Assembly (NCBI GenBank): GCA_034437535.1 | Contig: DAOTTZ010000094.1 | Coordinates: forward strand, 27,900 to 91,899 | Direction of reading: 5' to 3' | Source of the DNA: J038 sp034437535 | GTDB lineage: Bacteria; Chloroflexota; Anaerolineae; Aggregatilineales; Phototrophicaceae | Length of the DNA stretch: 64,000 bases | Shown: positions 27,109 to 35,808 of the stretch, piece by piece | Layout: each line of letters begins with the position of its first letter | How positions within the stretch are numbered: position 1 is the first letter of the stretch | Program-made: the position numbers and the translations under genes | Notes under the pieces: model-generated | Database searches by the model: none | Seen by the model: only the letters and a program-made list of their open reading frames with translations | What the model was told of the DNA's origin: nothing

Positions 27109-27133
27109 TGTAGACCTGTCTGTCCGGTCTACA
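27109..27133 (+). promoter_or_regulatory. rpsO leader hairpin (candidate S15 autoregulation site)
   Basis: TGTAGACC (27109-27116) and GGTCTACA (27126-27133) form a perfect 8-bp stem with a 9-nt loop, 26 nt before the rpsO ATG. S15 represses its own translation through leader structures in several bacterial groups, so a regulatory role is plausible but inferred. Confidence 0.45.
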
Positions 27134-27159
27134 AGGCGACTATAGAGACGAGGGACGAC

Positions 27160-27432
27160 ATGAGTGTAGGCAATAACGTAGATAAAGAAAGTATCATCAA
27201 AGAGTTCGGTCGTCACGAAGGCGATACCGGCTCTCCTGAGGTGCAAGTCGCGATCTTGACGGCGCGAATCCGTCTGCTGACTGAACACCTAAAAGAACAC
27301 AAGCACGACCAACATTCACGGCGTGGGCTGTTGAAATTGGTCGGGCAACGCCGCCGCCATCTGCGGTATGTCAGCCGTACTGACCCAGACTCCTACCGGA
27401 GTTTGCTCAAGCGGCTTGACTTGCGTCGATAG
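27160..27432 (+). CDS. rpsO: 30S ribosomal protein S15
   Basis: A 90-residue S15 (usual length 88-89). Motifs include FGRHEGDTGSPEVQVAILT, TEHLKEHKHDQHSRRGLL and the C-terminal RYVSRTDPDSYRSLLKRL. It binds the central domain of 16S rRNA. The frame stays open further upstream to 27079, but ATG 27160 matches the family N-terminus and follows GAGGGACGAC. It precedes pnp, the usual bacterial order. Confidence 0.96.
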   Translation: MSVGNNVDKESIIKEFGRHEGDTGSPEVQVAILTARIRLLTEHLKEHKHDQHSRRGLLKLVGQRRRHLRYVSRTDPDSYRSLLKRLDLRR

Positions 27433-27439
27433 GCTCACC

Positions 27440-27470
27440 GTGAGCGTTGTGACTGTTTGTCCACGCTCAC
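27440..27470 (+). terminator. hairpin between rpsO and pnp (attenuator or partial terminator)
   Basis: GTGAGCGT (27440-27447) pairs with ACGCTCAC (27463-27470), loop 15 nt, followed by a weak T-rich stretch. It may reduce read-through into pnp or be an RNA-processing site. Confidence 0.45.
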
Positions 27471-27602
27471 ACTTTATATGTTTGTTTTGCGCGCCCGGTC
27501 ATGCAGGAATTGGGGTTTGCGGTCAAGCAATAAAGATCGTTTGACCACAAAGGCCAGTCCCTGTTGCTGGGCGCGTTTCTTATAGAACCATTGGAGGAAT
27601 TC

Positions 27603-29795
27603 ATGGTCGAACGTTTACAGAGTCACGCGCAACAGTACATCATTAACCTTGAAGGCAAAGAGATCATCCTGGAAGTGGGCAAGCTGGCCGAGCAAGCCAG
27701 CGGTGCGCTGACCATCCGCATGGGTGAGACTTTGCTCTTTACTTCCGTCGTTATGAACCAGCACGCCCGCGATGGGTTAGACTTTTTCCCGCTCAGTGTA
27801 GATTACGAAGAGCGGATGTATGCCGGCGGGCGCATTCCGGGTAGTTTCTTCCGGCGGGAAGGTCGCCCGGCAGAAAGTGCCATCTTGATCTCGCGTGTGG
27901 TAGACCGCACCCTGCGCCCGCTGTTCCCCAAGAACATGCGTAATGAGGTCCAGGTGATTATGATGTCGCTCAGTCATGACGGGGAAAACCCGGTCGATAT
28001 GATGGGCATTGTAGCCGCCAGTGCCGCCTTACACATCTCAGAGGTGCCCTGGGCTGGCCCGGTTGCTGGTGTTCGCATCGGTATGATCGATGGTGAATTC
28101 GTCGTCAACCCTACCTATAGCGAGATGGAAAATAGCACGCTGGATCTACGGGTGTCTGGTACGGCAGACGCCATCAACATGGTGGAGTGTGGCGCGGAAG
28201 AAATCGACGAAGACACCGTATTGGAAGCGATGGAACTGGCGCACAAGCACATCAAGACCATCTGCGGTGTGATCGAGCAAATGCGCGAGCAGATCGGTAA
28301 AGAAAAGTCAGAGTACATCGGTGAACAAGACAACGATGATCTAATGGCAGAAGTCGCGGGCAAAGTGCGCGAGCGCGTCCGCCAGGTGATTGCCGAGCAG
28401 ACCGAACGGGATGACCGCAACGAAGCGATAGAGGCCATCCGCGATGACCTGATGGCGGAATATGAAGCCCGCAATGCAGAGCTTGACGACGAAGACGCTC
28501 ATGTCAGCCTCAAACATGTGCGCGAAGGGTTGAATAAAGTCGTCAAGGAAGAAGTACGCCGCCGCATTTTGGACGAAGGCATTCGCCCCGACGGTCGTGA
28601 TTACACCACCATCCGCGCTTTAGGGTCAGAAGTAGACCTCATCCCGCGTGTGCATGGCTCCGGCCTGTTTACACGCGGCCAGACGCAAGTGCTGACGATC
28701 ACCACCCTGGGCACACCAAGAGACTTGCAGGAATTGGATGGCCTGAGTCCGCAAGAAAATAAGCGGTACATCCATCACTATAACTTCCCGCCTTATAGCA
28801 CCGGGGAGGCGTACCCGTTACGTGGTACCAAACGGCGTGAAGTGGGGCATGGTGCGCTGGCAGAAACAGCTCTGCGCCCGATGATCCCGGATGAGGACAT
28901 CTTCCCCTATACTATCCGTCTCGTTAGCGAAGTGATGAGTTCTAACGGGAGTACGTCGATGGCGAGTGTGTGTGGTAGCACCCTATCCTTGATGGATGCA
29001 GGCGTGCCGATCAAACAACCGGTCGCCGGGATTGCGATGGGTCTCATCAAGCAAGATGAACAGTTCGCCGTCCTGACTGATATTCAAGGGATGGAAGATC
29101 ATCTCGGCGATATGGACTTCAAGGTCGCCGGTACCGAGACCGGGATTACCGCGCTCCAGATGGACATCAAGATCAAGGGCATTTCGCGCTCGATTCTCAA
29201 ACAAGCGATGGAGCAGGCCCGGCAAGCCCGCTTGCAAATCCTAGAAGTGATGTTAGAAGCCATCGAAACGCCGCGTAGTGCGTTGAAAGAACATGCACCA
29301 CGTATGGAAAGCATCAGCATTGATCCAGAGAAGATCGGCGCGGTGATTGGGCCGGGTGGCAAGGTCATTCGTGGCATCCAGGAGCAGACCAACGCCAAGA
29401 TCGATATTCAAGAAGATGGTACCGTGTTTATCGCGGCAGATAACGGCCCGGCGGTCGATATGGCGATGGAAATGATCCGTGGCCTGACGGAAGACGCCGA
29501 AGTTGGCCGCATCTACACCGGCAAGGTCACACGCATCGAACCGTATGGTGTGTTTGTAGAGATCATGCCGGGGCGTGATGGCATGGTTCACATCTCTCAA
29601 TTGGCAGATTACCGGGTGAATAAAGTCGAAGACGAGGTGAGCATGGGTGACGAGATCATGGTGATGGTCACCGATGTTGCCGGCGGTAAGATCCGGTTGA
29701 GCCGGCAGGCGGTGATGGAAGGGTGGACGATTGAAGAAGCCCGTGCCAATGACCGCGGCCTTAAGAGCGGGGGCGGTGGTCGTCGTCGCCGTTAG
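27603..29795 (+). CDS. pnp: polyribonucleotide nucleotidyltransferase (PNPase)
   Basis: A 730-residue phosphorolytic 3'-5' exoribonuclease of normal length. It has two RNase PH-like cores (the first contains YEERMYAGGRIPGSFFRREG; the second contains RGQTQVLTITTLGTPRD and SNGSTSMASVCGSTLSLMDAG with active-site residues), a KH domain (about residues 565-625, IGAVIGPGGKVIRGI) and an S1 domain (about 630-705, GRIYTGKVTRIEPYGVFVEI), with a short Gly/Arg tail. ATG 27603 has GGAGG 5 nt upstream. It probably forms a trimer and works in mRNA turnover. Confidence 0.97.
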   Translation: MVERLQSHAQQYIINLEGKEIILEVGKLAEQASGALTIRMGETLLFTSVVMNQHARDGLDFFPLSVDYEERMYAGGRIPGSFFRREGRPAESAILISRVVDRTLRPLFPKNMRNEVQVIMMSLSHDGENPVDMMGIVAASAALHISEVPWAGPVAGVRIGMIDGEFVVNPTYSEMENSTLDLRVSGTADAINMVECGAEEIDEDTVLEAMELAHKHIKTICGVIEQMREQIGKEKSEYIGEQDNDDLMAEVAGKVRERVRQVIAEQTERDDRNEAIEAIRDDLMAEYEARNAELDDEDAHVSLKHVREGLNKVVKEEVRRRILDEGIRPDGRDYTTIRALGSEVDLIPRVHGSGLFTRGQTQVLTITTLGTPRDLQELDGLSPQENKRYIHHYNFPPYSTGEAYPLRGTKRREVGHGALAETALRPMIPDEDIFPYTIRLVSEVMSSNGSTSMASVCGSTLSLMDAGVPIKQPVAGIAMGLIKQDEQFAVLTDIQGMEDHLGDMDFKVAGTETGITALQMDIKIKGISRSILKQAMEQARQARLQILEVMLEAIETPRSALKEHAPRMESISIDPEKIGAVIGPGGKVIRGIQEQTNAKIDIQEDGTVFIAADNGPAVDMAMEMIRGLTEDAEVGRIYTGKVTRIEPYGVFVEIMPGRDGMVHISQLADYRVNKVEDEVSMGDEIMVMVTDVAGGKIRLSRQAVMEGWTIEEARANDRGLKSGGGGRRRR

Positions 29796-29823
29796 GTAAG
29801 CACAGGTTACTGGCAACATACTG

Positions 29824-29861
29824 GCACGCTTTTGCCTACAACGGCAGAGGCGTGCTTTTTT
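29824..29861 (+). terminator. strong intrinsic terminator after pnp
   Basis: A 13-bp stem (29824-29836 with 29843-29855, including two G-T wobbles) and a 6-nt loop TACAAC is followed by TTTTTT (29856-29861). It lies 28 bp after the pnp stop. Confidence 0.85.
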
Positions 29862-29901
29862 GTCTGTCCTGCTTGGTGTAGAATGCTAGTGTCTGCGATT
29901 T

Positions 29902-31248
29902 GTGTTTAAGGCGAAATCTTTGAAAAGAACGCCACCACCACCCATTACGTCGGCACGTTGGGGCACACGTACTAAGCGCATCGTCGGTATCTTTCTCTTT
30001 CTCGGCTTCATTGCAGGGCTAATCATCTTTGCAGATGTGATCCCGCTGTTGATTATTGCCGCGCTTCTTTCATACTTGTTGTGGCCGCTTGTCAATTTCT
30101 TTGAGCATCGCTTCCTGTGGGTTTTACCATTTGGGTCGCGCTCGCTCGCCGTGTTGATGACATTTTTGATCGTCATCGCTGGCTTTGCCGTCAGCCTGGT
30201 GCTTATTATCCCTGTCCTGGTTGATCAGGTCGCGCTGGTCGGTGAGAGTTTGCCGCTCTTCCTGGCAGATCTTGAGGCGGAAGCTCGGCGTGTGCTCAGC
30301 CAACCGCTGTCTTTTGGCGGGTCGCCCGTCCTCATCGACGGGGAGCCGTTGGTGCCACTCGACCAACTGGAACAACTGAGTGGTGCCAACGGGGAAGCGG
30401 GCAGTGTCATGGGCGAAAACTTCGACTTGATGCAATTTGTCGGCACGTTTCTAGGGTCACTGACCGGGCCAGCGTTCAGTGTGTTGGGGGGGGCCATCAC
30501 CGCGATTATTAACGTGGCATTTTTGATCGTCATCATGTTTTATGTTATGCGAGATGGCGATAAGTTCATCAACCATGTTATCCGGGTCACCCCATCCGCC
30601 TATCAAGGCGATGCCCGCCGTCTCTTCTTTGAATTAGGCCGGGTGTGGAACGCCTATTTACGCGGACAACTGATGTTATGTATCATCGTTGGGATGGCGG
30701 TCTATATCGCGGCGTTGGTGCTAGGTTTGCCCAGTGCACCAATTTTAGGCGTGATTGCTGGCTTCCTGGAGTTTGTGCCTAACATCGGCCCGATCATCGC
30801 CACGATTCCGGCGGTGCTGGTCGCTTTAGTCTCCACATCCAGCACCATTCCGTTTTTGTCCGGTTTACCCTTCGCGCTGGTGGTGATTGCAATCTGGACT
30901 TTGATCCAGCAATTGGAGTCGATTTATCTGGTGCCGCGTGTGATGGGCGGCAACCTGGATCTACATCCGGTCGTCGTCTTGATCTCGGTGCTTGCCGGAG
31001 CTAGCGCGGGTGGGGCACTGGGCGTGATCCTGGCCGCACCTTTCATGGCGACAGCCCGTGTCTTCGGGCAATATTTTTATGGTAAATTGTTCGATAGCGA
31101 TCCTTTTGTCACCATCAAGCCCTATGAGGTTGCCAACCGTCAGCCGGGGGTCATCCGCCTGACGAATTTCTTCCGATATGTCTTTACACGGCGCACTACC
31201 AAGGAGACATCAACCCCGATGACCGAAATTACAACAGAGGAAAGTTAA
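29902..31248 (+). CDS. AI-2E family transporter (PerM/YdiK-like)
   Basis: A membrane protein of about 445 residues from the AI-2E exporter/PerM superfamily, with seven to eight TM helices. These include N-terminal pairs (GIFLFLGFIAGLIIFAD; LLIIAALLSYLLWPLVNFF), a long soluble segment at about 110-185 and the conserved C-terminal region ILGVIAGFLEFVPNIGPIIAT with WTLIQQLESIYLVPRVMG. The transported substrate is unknown; the family name comes from one member. The start is uncertain: GTG 29902 has no Shine-Dalgarno, whereas TTG 29920 follows AAGGCG by 6 nt. It is followed by a 58-residue gene after 2 bp. Confidence 0.82.
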   Translation: MFKAKSLKRTPPPPITSARWGTRTKRIVGIFLFLGFIAGLIIFADVIPLLIIAALLSYLLWPLVNFFEHRFLWVLPFGSRSLAVLMTFLIVIAGFAVSLVLIIPVLVDQVALVGESLPLFLADLEAEARRVLSQPLSFGGSPVLIDGEPLVPLDQLEQLSGANGEAGSVMGENFDLMQFVGTFLGSLTGPAFSVLGGAITAIINVAFLIVIMFYVMRDGDKFINHVIRVTPSAYQGDARRLFFELGRVWNAYLRGQLMLCIIVGMAVYIAALVLGLPSAPILGVIAGFLEFVPNIGPIIATIPAVLVALVSTSSTIPFLSGLPFALVVIAIWTLIQQLESIYLVPRVMGGNLDLHPVVVLISVLAGASAGGALGVILAAPFMATARVFGQYFYGKLFDSDPFVTIKPYEVANRQPGVIRLTNFFRYVFTRRTTKETSTPMTEITTEES

Positions 31249-31250
31249 CT

Positions 31251-31427
31251 ATGTCTGATGACATCCCAACCGAAGTTCTGGCTGAAACTGAAAATTACGT
31301 CGTATGGCGGTCAGAGGAGCCAGACGGCGAGTCGATCTATCATATCGAATTAGGATCATTGACCGTCCACTTCTTCAAAGAAGAGTGGGACGAACTACTG
31401 ACCCTGATCAATAATCTGGAAAAATGA
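31251..31427 (+). CDS. small hypothetical protein, 58 residues
   Basis: ATG 31251 opens a 58-codon frame ending at TGA 31425-31427. GAGG lies upstream and its stop overlaps the next ATG (ATGA, 31424-31427). The product starts MSDDIPTEVLAETENYVVWR and contains ESIYHIELGSLTVHFFKEEW, an acidic single-domain beta-beta-alpha-like sequence with no TM segment. Tight packing (2 bp after the transporter gene, 4-bp overlap with the next) and codon use like its neighbours support a real gene. I recognise no family. Confidence 0.75.
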   Translation: MSDDIPTEVLAETENYVVWRSEEPDGESIYHIELGSLTVHFFKEEWDELLTLINNLEK

Positions 31428-32233
31428 GCTATAGCGCGGCCATAGCCCGTCATCTGCCGCCCAGTGCCGCGACTTTGCGCCTGCTGGATCTCAACGGTCA
31501 GATGGGAGCCAGCTTAAAAGCCTATCGTGCCGATGTCGCGCCGGTCGCCGTCAGCGGCGATGCTGAAACGTGGGATATCCCCCCGGCCAGCATGGATGCG
31601 GTCGTCGCGTTCGAGTACGTCCTTAATCCGGCTTTCCTGGAGTCTGCTCTAGCGATATTAAGGCCCGGTGGCCGTTTAATCGTCGCTAACTCGCGGGGGC
31701 GGGTAGACCGAACACCGGGCCAGATGTTAGAACAAGCGGGGTACGTCCGCATCCTGGTGGAACCTGCGCTGGAAGACGGCACCGGGCTGTTGATACGGGG
31801 CGAACGGCGGCATACGACAGATGATACACTGGCCCGCATTCAGGGGGTGGCGGGTGCCGATGCCGAAATGATCGACCTGGCGACATATCGCGGGCGTTAT
31901 GTGCATCTGCTCATCCAGCAGACGCCGAACAAACCCGTCTGGGCGCGGGCAGATGATGAGCCGGTTCAATGGCGGGCGGTCACATTACAGCCGGAAGACG
32001 GCCAGCCGGTGCTGTTGGCCTTCAGCAGTTTGCCGCGGGCGGTCGGGTTTATGCAACCGGCAGTCTTAGCCGGGCAGATCAAAGATGTCAACAAGGTCGG
32101 CAAGTTCAGCAAGCAGACGGCGGCCACCTGGACCCTGCCGGTATTGCTCAACCCGGCAGTGGCTGTGCTGGAAGATGCCGGGACCGGGTTGGTGCTGGTT
32201 GACCCGGCGACGGCGGAGGCCCCCGACGAGTGA
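31424..32233 (+). CDS. methyltransferase-fold protein with SseB-like C-terminal region
   Basis: A 269-residue protein. The N-terminal part (about 1-130) looks like a class I SAM methyltransferase (LRLLDLNGQMGASL, MDAVVAFEYVLN, ALAILRPGGRLIVAN), but the glycine-rich SAM loop is degenerate (no DxGxGxG), so catalysis is doubtful. The C-terminal part (about 170-260; LLAFSSLPRAVGFM, KQTAATWTLPVLLNPA) resembles SseB-type domains loosely. It overlaps the 58-residue gene and the following THUMP-like methyltransferase by 4 bp each, so the three are probably co-translated. Confidence 0.6.
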   Translation: MSYSAAIARHLPPSAATLRLLDLNGQMGASLKAYRADVAPVAVSGDAETWDIPPASMDAVVAFEYVLNPAFLESALAILRPGGRLIVANSRGRVDRTPGQMLEQAGYVRILVEPALEDGTGLLIRGERRHTTDDTLARIQGVAGADAEMIDLATYRGRYVHLLIQQTPNKPVWARADDEPVQWRAVTLQPEDGQPVLLAFSSLPRAVGFMQPAVLAGQIKDVNKVGKFSKQTAATWTLPVLLNPAVAVLEDAGTGLVLVDPATAEAPDE

Positions 32234-33399
32234 TTCCACTGGATTTCTTGACGAGTTCAGCCGGCCAGATGCTCTTAAACCGGTTGGAAACCGCCGATCT
32301 TTCTGACGCGAACCGCCTCAAGCTGGTGACGGATCTTCGGGGTGATTACAATACCGAGCAGATCCACGCCGCCATCACACAGACCACACTGCGCCAGCAG
32401 GCCGTACTTAAGTTCGGCCCGGATGCGGCCCGGTTATTCTTTACGCCGGATGCACTCCAACAGGCCACTGATCCCTGGGTACGTGCCTATCATGGACAGC
32501 AGATCATCAATGCCCATGTCCTTGATCTATGTTGTGGCATCGGGGCGGATACAATCGCGCTGGCGAAGTATAACGCGCATGTCACCGGTATCGACATTGA
32601 CCCGGTACGGGTTGCTATCGCACAGTATAACGCCAGTCAACTGGGCGTGGATAACGTCACCTTTCGTCAGGCTGATGTCACGCAGGATGACGATTGGCCG
32701 CCATATACCGCCGTCTTCTTTGACCCGGCCCGCCGTGATGCATCCGGGCGGCGCATTTATGATGTCCGTCAATACATCCCCCCGCTGGAAACGATTCACC
32801 GCTTCCGCGCACCGCATAAGCTGGTCAAAATTTCGCCCGGTGTAGACCTGGCACAGGTTGCAGAAGAATCGGCAGACATCCAATTTATCAGCGTGAAGGG
32901 CGAACTGAAAGAAGCTCTCTTGCATTATCCCGGCGGGGGAGGCCGTTGGGCGACGATCCTGATCGAACCACAAGTCACGCTAGAATTGTTCCCGGAGCCA
33001 GCGGTTGAGCGCCCGCCGGTTTTGCCGCCGCAAGGTTGGTTGGTAGAACCAGACCCGGCTTTGATCCGCGCCGGCCTGATCGCTGAGTTAGCCTTTGCCA
33101 TTGATGGCGCACAACTTGATGAGACCATCGCCTACCTGACGACCGATCAATACCCGGTATCCCATTGGTTGCGGGCCTGGCGTGTGCTGGATTGGATGCC
33201 GTTTCATCTTAAACGATTGCGGGCTTATCTGCGGGAGCGAAATGTCGGTCATGTGACGGTTAAGAAGCGGGGGTCGCCGCTGACGCCGGAAGGACTGACG
33301 GCCAAACTCAAGCTCAAGGGGGCGGAGTCGCGCACGTTGGTTCTTACGCGCTATGCCGGGGATCCGATTGTCGTGATTTGTGCAGATTACACAGCATAA
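32230..33399 (+). CDS. class I SAM-dependent methyltransferase with THUMP-like C-terminal domain
   Basis: A 389-residue probable nucleic-acid methyltransferase. The SAM loop is LDLCCGIGADTIALAKY, followed by GIDIDPVRVAIAQYNA and the FFDPARRDASGRR motif where a DPPY-type motif is expected. The C-terminus (about 310-385, VGHVTVKKRGSPLTPEGL) matches THUMP-like domains found in proteins called RsmD-like or hypothetical RNA methyltransferases. It starts with GTG 32230 overlapping the previous stop. The RNA target is unknown. Confidence 0.75.
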   Translation: MIPLDFLTSSAGQMLLNRLETADLSDANRLKLVTDLRGDYNTEQIHAAITQTTLRQQAVLKFGPDAARLFFTPDALQQATDPWVRAYHGQQIINAHVLDLCCGIGADTIALAKYNAHVTGIDIDPVRVAIAQYNASQLGVDNVTFRQADVTQDDDWPPYTAVFFDPARRDASGRRIYDVRQYIPPLETIHRFRAPHKLVKISPGVDLAQVAEESADIQFISVKGELKEALLHYPGGGGRWATILIEPQVTLELFPEPAVERPPVLPPQGWLVEPDPALIRAGLIAELAFAIDGAQLDETIAYLTTDQYPVSHWLRAWRVLDWMPFHLKRLRAYLRERNVGHVTVKKRGSPLTPEGLTAKLKLKGAESRTLVLTRYAGDPIVVICADYTA

Positions 33400-33405
33400 T
33401 TGCGC

Positions 33406-33411
33406 TATAAT
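33406..33411 (+). promoter_or_regulatory. -10 box upstream of the P5C dehydrogenase gene
   Basis: TATAAT at 33406-33411 lies 34 bp before the ATG. No convincing -35 is present at 16-18 bp. Confidence 0.4.
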
Positions 33412-33445
33412 AGTATAAATTGCCTTAAATAAGGAGCTATTGATT

Positions 33446-35005
33446 ATGTTGCGTCCCTATCGTACTGAACCCTCGACTGATTTTAATGACCCGCGTGAGG
33501 TTGCCGCGTTCGAAGCCGCGCTGGCGAAGGTCAAAGGTGAATTAGGCCGTACTTATCCGCTGGTGATTGGTGGTGAACGGATTGAACTGGACGATACATT
33601 TACGTCTGTGAATCCAGCCCGTCCCGCTGAAGTCATCGGTAACTTTGCCAATGGCACGGCCTTACATGTTGATCAAGCGGTGGAAGCGGCTAGCGATGCC
33701 TTCCAGACGTGGCAGTATACCAGTGCGGAGGAGCGGTCGCGCTATCTGCTTCGCGCTTCGGCAGAGATCCGCCGCCGTAAGCATGAGTTCAGCGCGACGA
33801 TGGTGCTGGAAGTCGGTAAAAGCTGGGCCGAGGCAGACGGCGATACCGCCGAGGCCATTGACTTCCTGGAATATTACGCCCGCCAGATCTTACGCATCGC
33901 TGATAGTTCCGATCAACTGACCGCTTATCCGTCGGAAGAATTAGACCTGCACTACATCCCGCTTGGCGTCGGGGCCGTCATCCCACCCTGGAACTTTCCC
34001 TGTGCCATCGCCACCGGTCTGATGTCTGCGGCCCTGGTCTCTGGCAATACCGTCTTATGGAAGCCAGCGGAGCAAAGCCCCTTCATCGCCTGGAAGGTCG
34101 CCGAAGTCTTCTGGAGTCTCGGTCTGCCGGATGGAGTGCTAAATTTCTTGAGCGGCCCTGGCGAAGTCGTGGGTGCACGCATGGTCGAGCATCCCGTTAC
34201 ACGTTTCGTCGCCTTTACCGGCTCGCGTGAAGTCGGCACCGAGATCTATGAAAAAGCCGCGCGTGTGCAACCCGGCCAGAAGTGGCTTAAGCGGTCGATC
34301 CTCGAAATGGGCGGCAAAGATGCGGTGGTCGTCGATGAGACTGCCGACCTGGACGCCGCCGCCGATGGCATCGTCAATAGCGCGTTTGGCTTCCAGGGGC
34401 AAAAGTGTAGTGCCGGTAGCCGGGCGATTGTGGTGGATGCCGTCTACCAGACAGTGCTGGATAAGTCGATTGAATTGGCAAAGCAGATCAACGTCGGCGC
34501 GACGGATGAAGGGGCCGACATTTACATGGGGCCGGTGGTGGATCCTGATGCGATGAATAAGATCATGAGCTATATTGAGGTCGGTACACAAGAGGGCAAG
34601 CTTGAACTGGGTGGCAAGCGGATTGATAATCCAGACGGTGGGTATTTCATCGAGCCGACTATCTTCAGCGATGTCCCGCGTGATGCCCGTATCGCCCAGG
34701 AGGAAATCTTCGGGCCGGTGGTAGCGTTCATCCGTGCCGAAGATTATGACGACGCGCTCGACATCGCCAACGGCACAGAATACGGCCTGACTGGTGCTGT
34801 GTATAGCAATGATCGTGCCCGGCTGGAGCAAGCCCGCCGCGAATACTTCGTCGGGAACTTATATTTCAACCGTAAATGCACCGGGTCTTTGGTCGGTGTT
34901 CATCCCTTTGGCGGCTTCAATATGAGTGGTACCGATAGCAAAGCAGGTGGGCCAGATTACCTCTTGCTGTTTACGCAAGCAAAGAGCATCTCCGAAAAAC
35001 TTTAA
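33446..35005 (+). CDS. pruA: L-glutamate gamma-semialdehyde (P5C) dehydrogenase
   Basis: A 519-residue aldehyde dehydrogenase that oxidises the proline/arginine catabolite glutamate semialdehyde to glutamate with NAD+. Evidence is the N-terminal PYRTEPSTDFNDPREVAAFE typical of monofunctional RocA/PruA, VIPPWNFPCAIATG, FTGSREVGTEI, LEMGGKDAVVVDETAD and the catalytic Cys in GFQGQKCSAGSR. The C-terminal FGGFNMSGTDSKAGGPDYLL is also family-typical. AAGGAG lies 9 nt before ATG 33446; a TTG at 33440 also opens the frame. No proline dehydrogenase is adjacent. Confidence 0.92.
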   Translation: MLRPYRTEPSTDFNDPREVAAFEAALAKVKGELGRTYPLVIGGERIELDDTFTSVNPARPAEVIGNFANGTALHVDQAVEAASDAFQTWQYTSAEERSRYLLRASAEIRRRKHEFSATMVLEVGKSWAEADGDTAEAIDFLEYYARQILRIADSSDQLTAYPSEELDLHYIPLGVGAVIPPWNFPCAIATGLMSAALVSGNTVLWKPAEQSPFIAWKVAEVFWSLGLPDGVLNFLSGPGEVVGARMVEHPVTRFVAFTGSREVGTEIYEKAARVQPGQKWLKRSILEMGGKDAVVVDETADLDAAADGIVNSAFGFQGQKCSAGSRAIVVDAVYQTVLDKSIELAKQINVGATDEGADIYMGPVVDPDAMNKIMSYIEVGTQEGKLELGGKRIDNPDGGYFIEPTIFSDVPRDARIAQEEIFGPVVAFIRAEDYDDALDIANGTEYGLTGAVYSNDRARLEQARREYFVGNLYFNRKCTGSLVGVHPFGGFNMSGTDSKAGGPDYLLLFTQAKSISEKL

Positions 35006-35029
35006 TCTCACCCTGTCCTCCCGTATAAT
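35001..35029 (+). promoter_or_regulatory. promoter at the end of pruA
   Basis: TTTAAT (35001-35006, overlapping the pruA stop) and TATAAT (35024-35029) are 17 bp apart. The predicted start near 35036 coincides with the first base of the following terminator-like stem. Confidence 0.5.
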
Positions 35030-35035
35030 AGAGGG

Positions 35036-35066
35036 CGACAGGCCATTGATGGCCTGTCGTCTTTTT
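35036..35066 (+). terminator. intrinsic terminator after pruA
   Basis: CGACAGGCCA (35036-35045), loop TTGA, TGGCCTGTCG (35050-35059), then TCTTTTT to 35066. The 10-bp stem and T-run are strong. Confidence 0.8.
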
Positions 35067-35097
35067 GTTTTATGGTGGAAGTGAACAGGAAAACGAT

Positions 35098-35625
35098 ATG
35101 TCTACACAGGGGCCGATGCGTACTGAATTGTTGTCATGGGCAGATGTTGATAAGTTAGTGGATGTACTGGTGCCGCAATTGCAGGGGATGGGACCGTTTG
35201 ATGCGATGATCATGATTACACGCGGCGGCATCGTGCCGGGTGGGTTGCTGGCGGAGGCCCTGGACGTTCAGCATGTGCTGACTGCCGCTGTAGACTTCCC
35301 ATCGACCGAATCGGCTCAGTTGATGGCCTGGCCGTCGTTTCTACAATTTCCCGCACCAGAACTGCTGGAAGACCGTAAGGCGTTAATCGTGGATGATGTG
35401 TGGGGCAGTGGTCGCACCAGCACCGCCGTTCGGGGCCGCGTGCAGGCCGCCGGTGCCGAACCGCATACCTGCGTCTTCCATTTTAACCCTTATCGCTCGT
35501 TGTTCAGCCGGGCAGAGCCAGATTTCTACGCGGCGGTGACGGATGCTTATGTGGTCTATCCCTGGGAGGTAGACCGGGGCTTGCGTGGGTACGGGATGCG
35601 CTCGCCAGAACCGGAGACGAATTAA
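35098..35625 (+). CDS. phosphoribosyltransferase (xanthine/guanine type)
   Basis: A 175-residue type I phosphoribosyltransferase. The PRPP-binding loop is KALIVDDVWGSGRTS, and MIMITRGGIVPGGLLAEAL gives the pyrophosphate-side loop. It is similar to Gpt/purine PRTases that join PRPP with a purine base; the base is not certain. The frame stays open upstream to 35065, but ATG 35098 has AGGA 7-8 nt upstream and fits the family N-terminus. It stands between a terminator and a promoter and is probably monocistronic. Confidence 0.8.
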   Translation: MSTQGPMRTELLSWADVDKLVDVLVPQLQGMGPFDAMIMITRGGIVPGGLLAEALDVQHVLTAAVDFPSTESAQLMAWPSFLQFPAPELLEDRKALIVDDVWGSGRTSTAVRGRVQAAGAEPHTCVFHFNPYRSLFSRAEPDFYAAVTDAYVVYPWEVDRGLRGYGMRSPEPETN

Positions 35626-35808
35626 CGCATTTTTGACAACGGCCCTTATCCCATTCTGATATACTCTACTGGTAAGATGCGTTTGCGAAAAATGCAATTG
35701 TAGGCTATAACGTGAGTAAAATAATAATGGCAATAGTGTCTTCATAATGTGCCGTCAAGACTGGTACCAGGTGGGGATTTCTCCTGGCATTTCAAACGTT
35801 CGCCCAAG

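Noticed and set aside
34139..34831. 230-residue minus-strand ORF opposite pruA
   Set aside because: Antisense to a conserved aldehyde dehydrogenase; no own Shine-Dalgarno or motifs.
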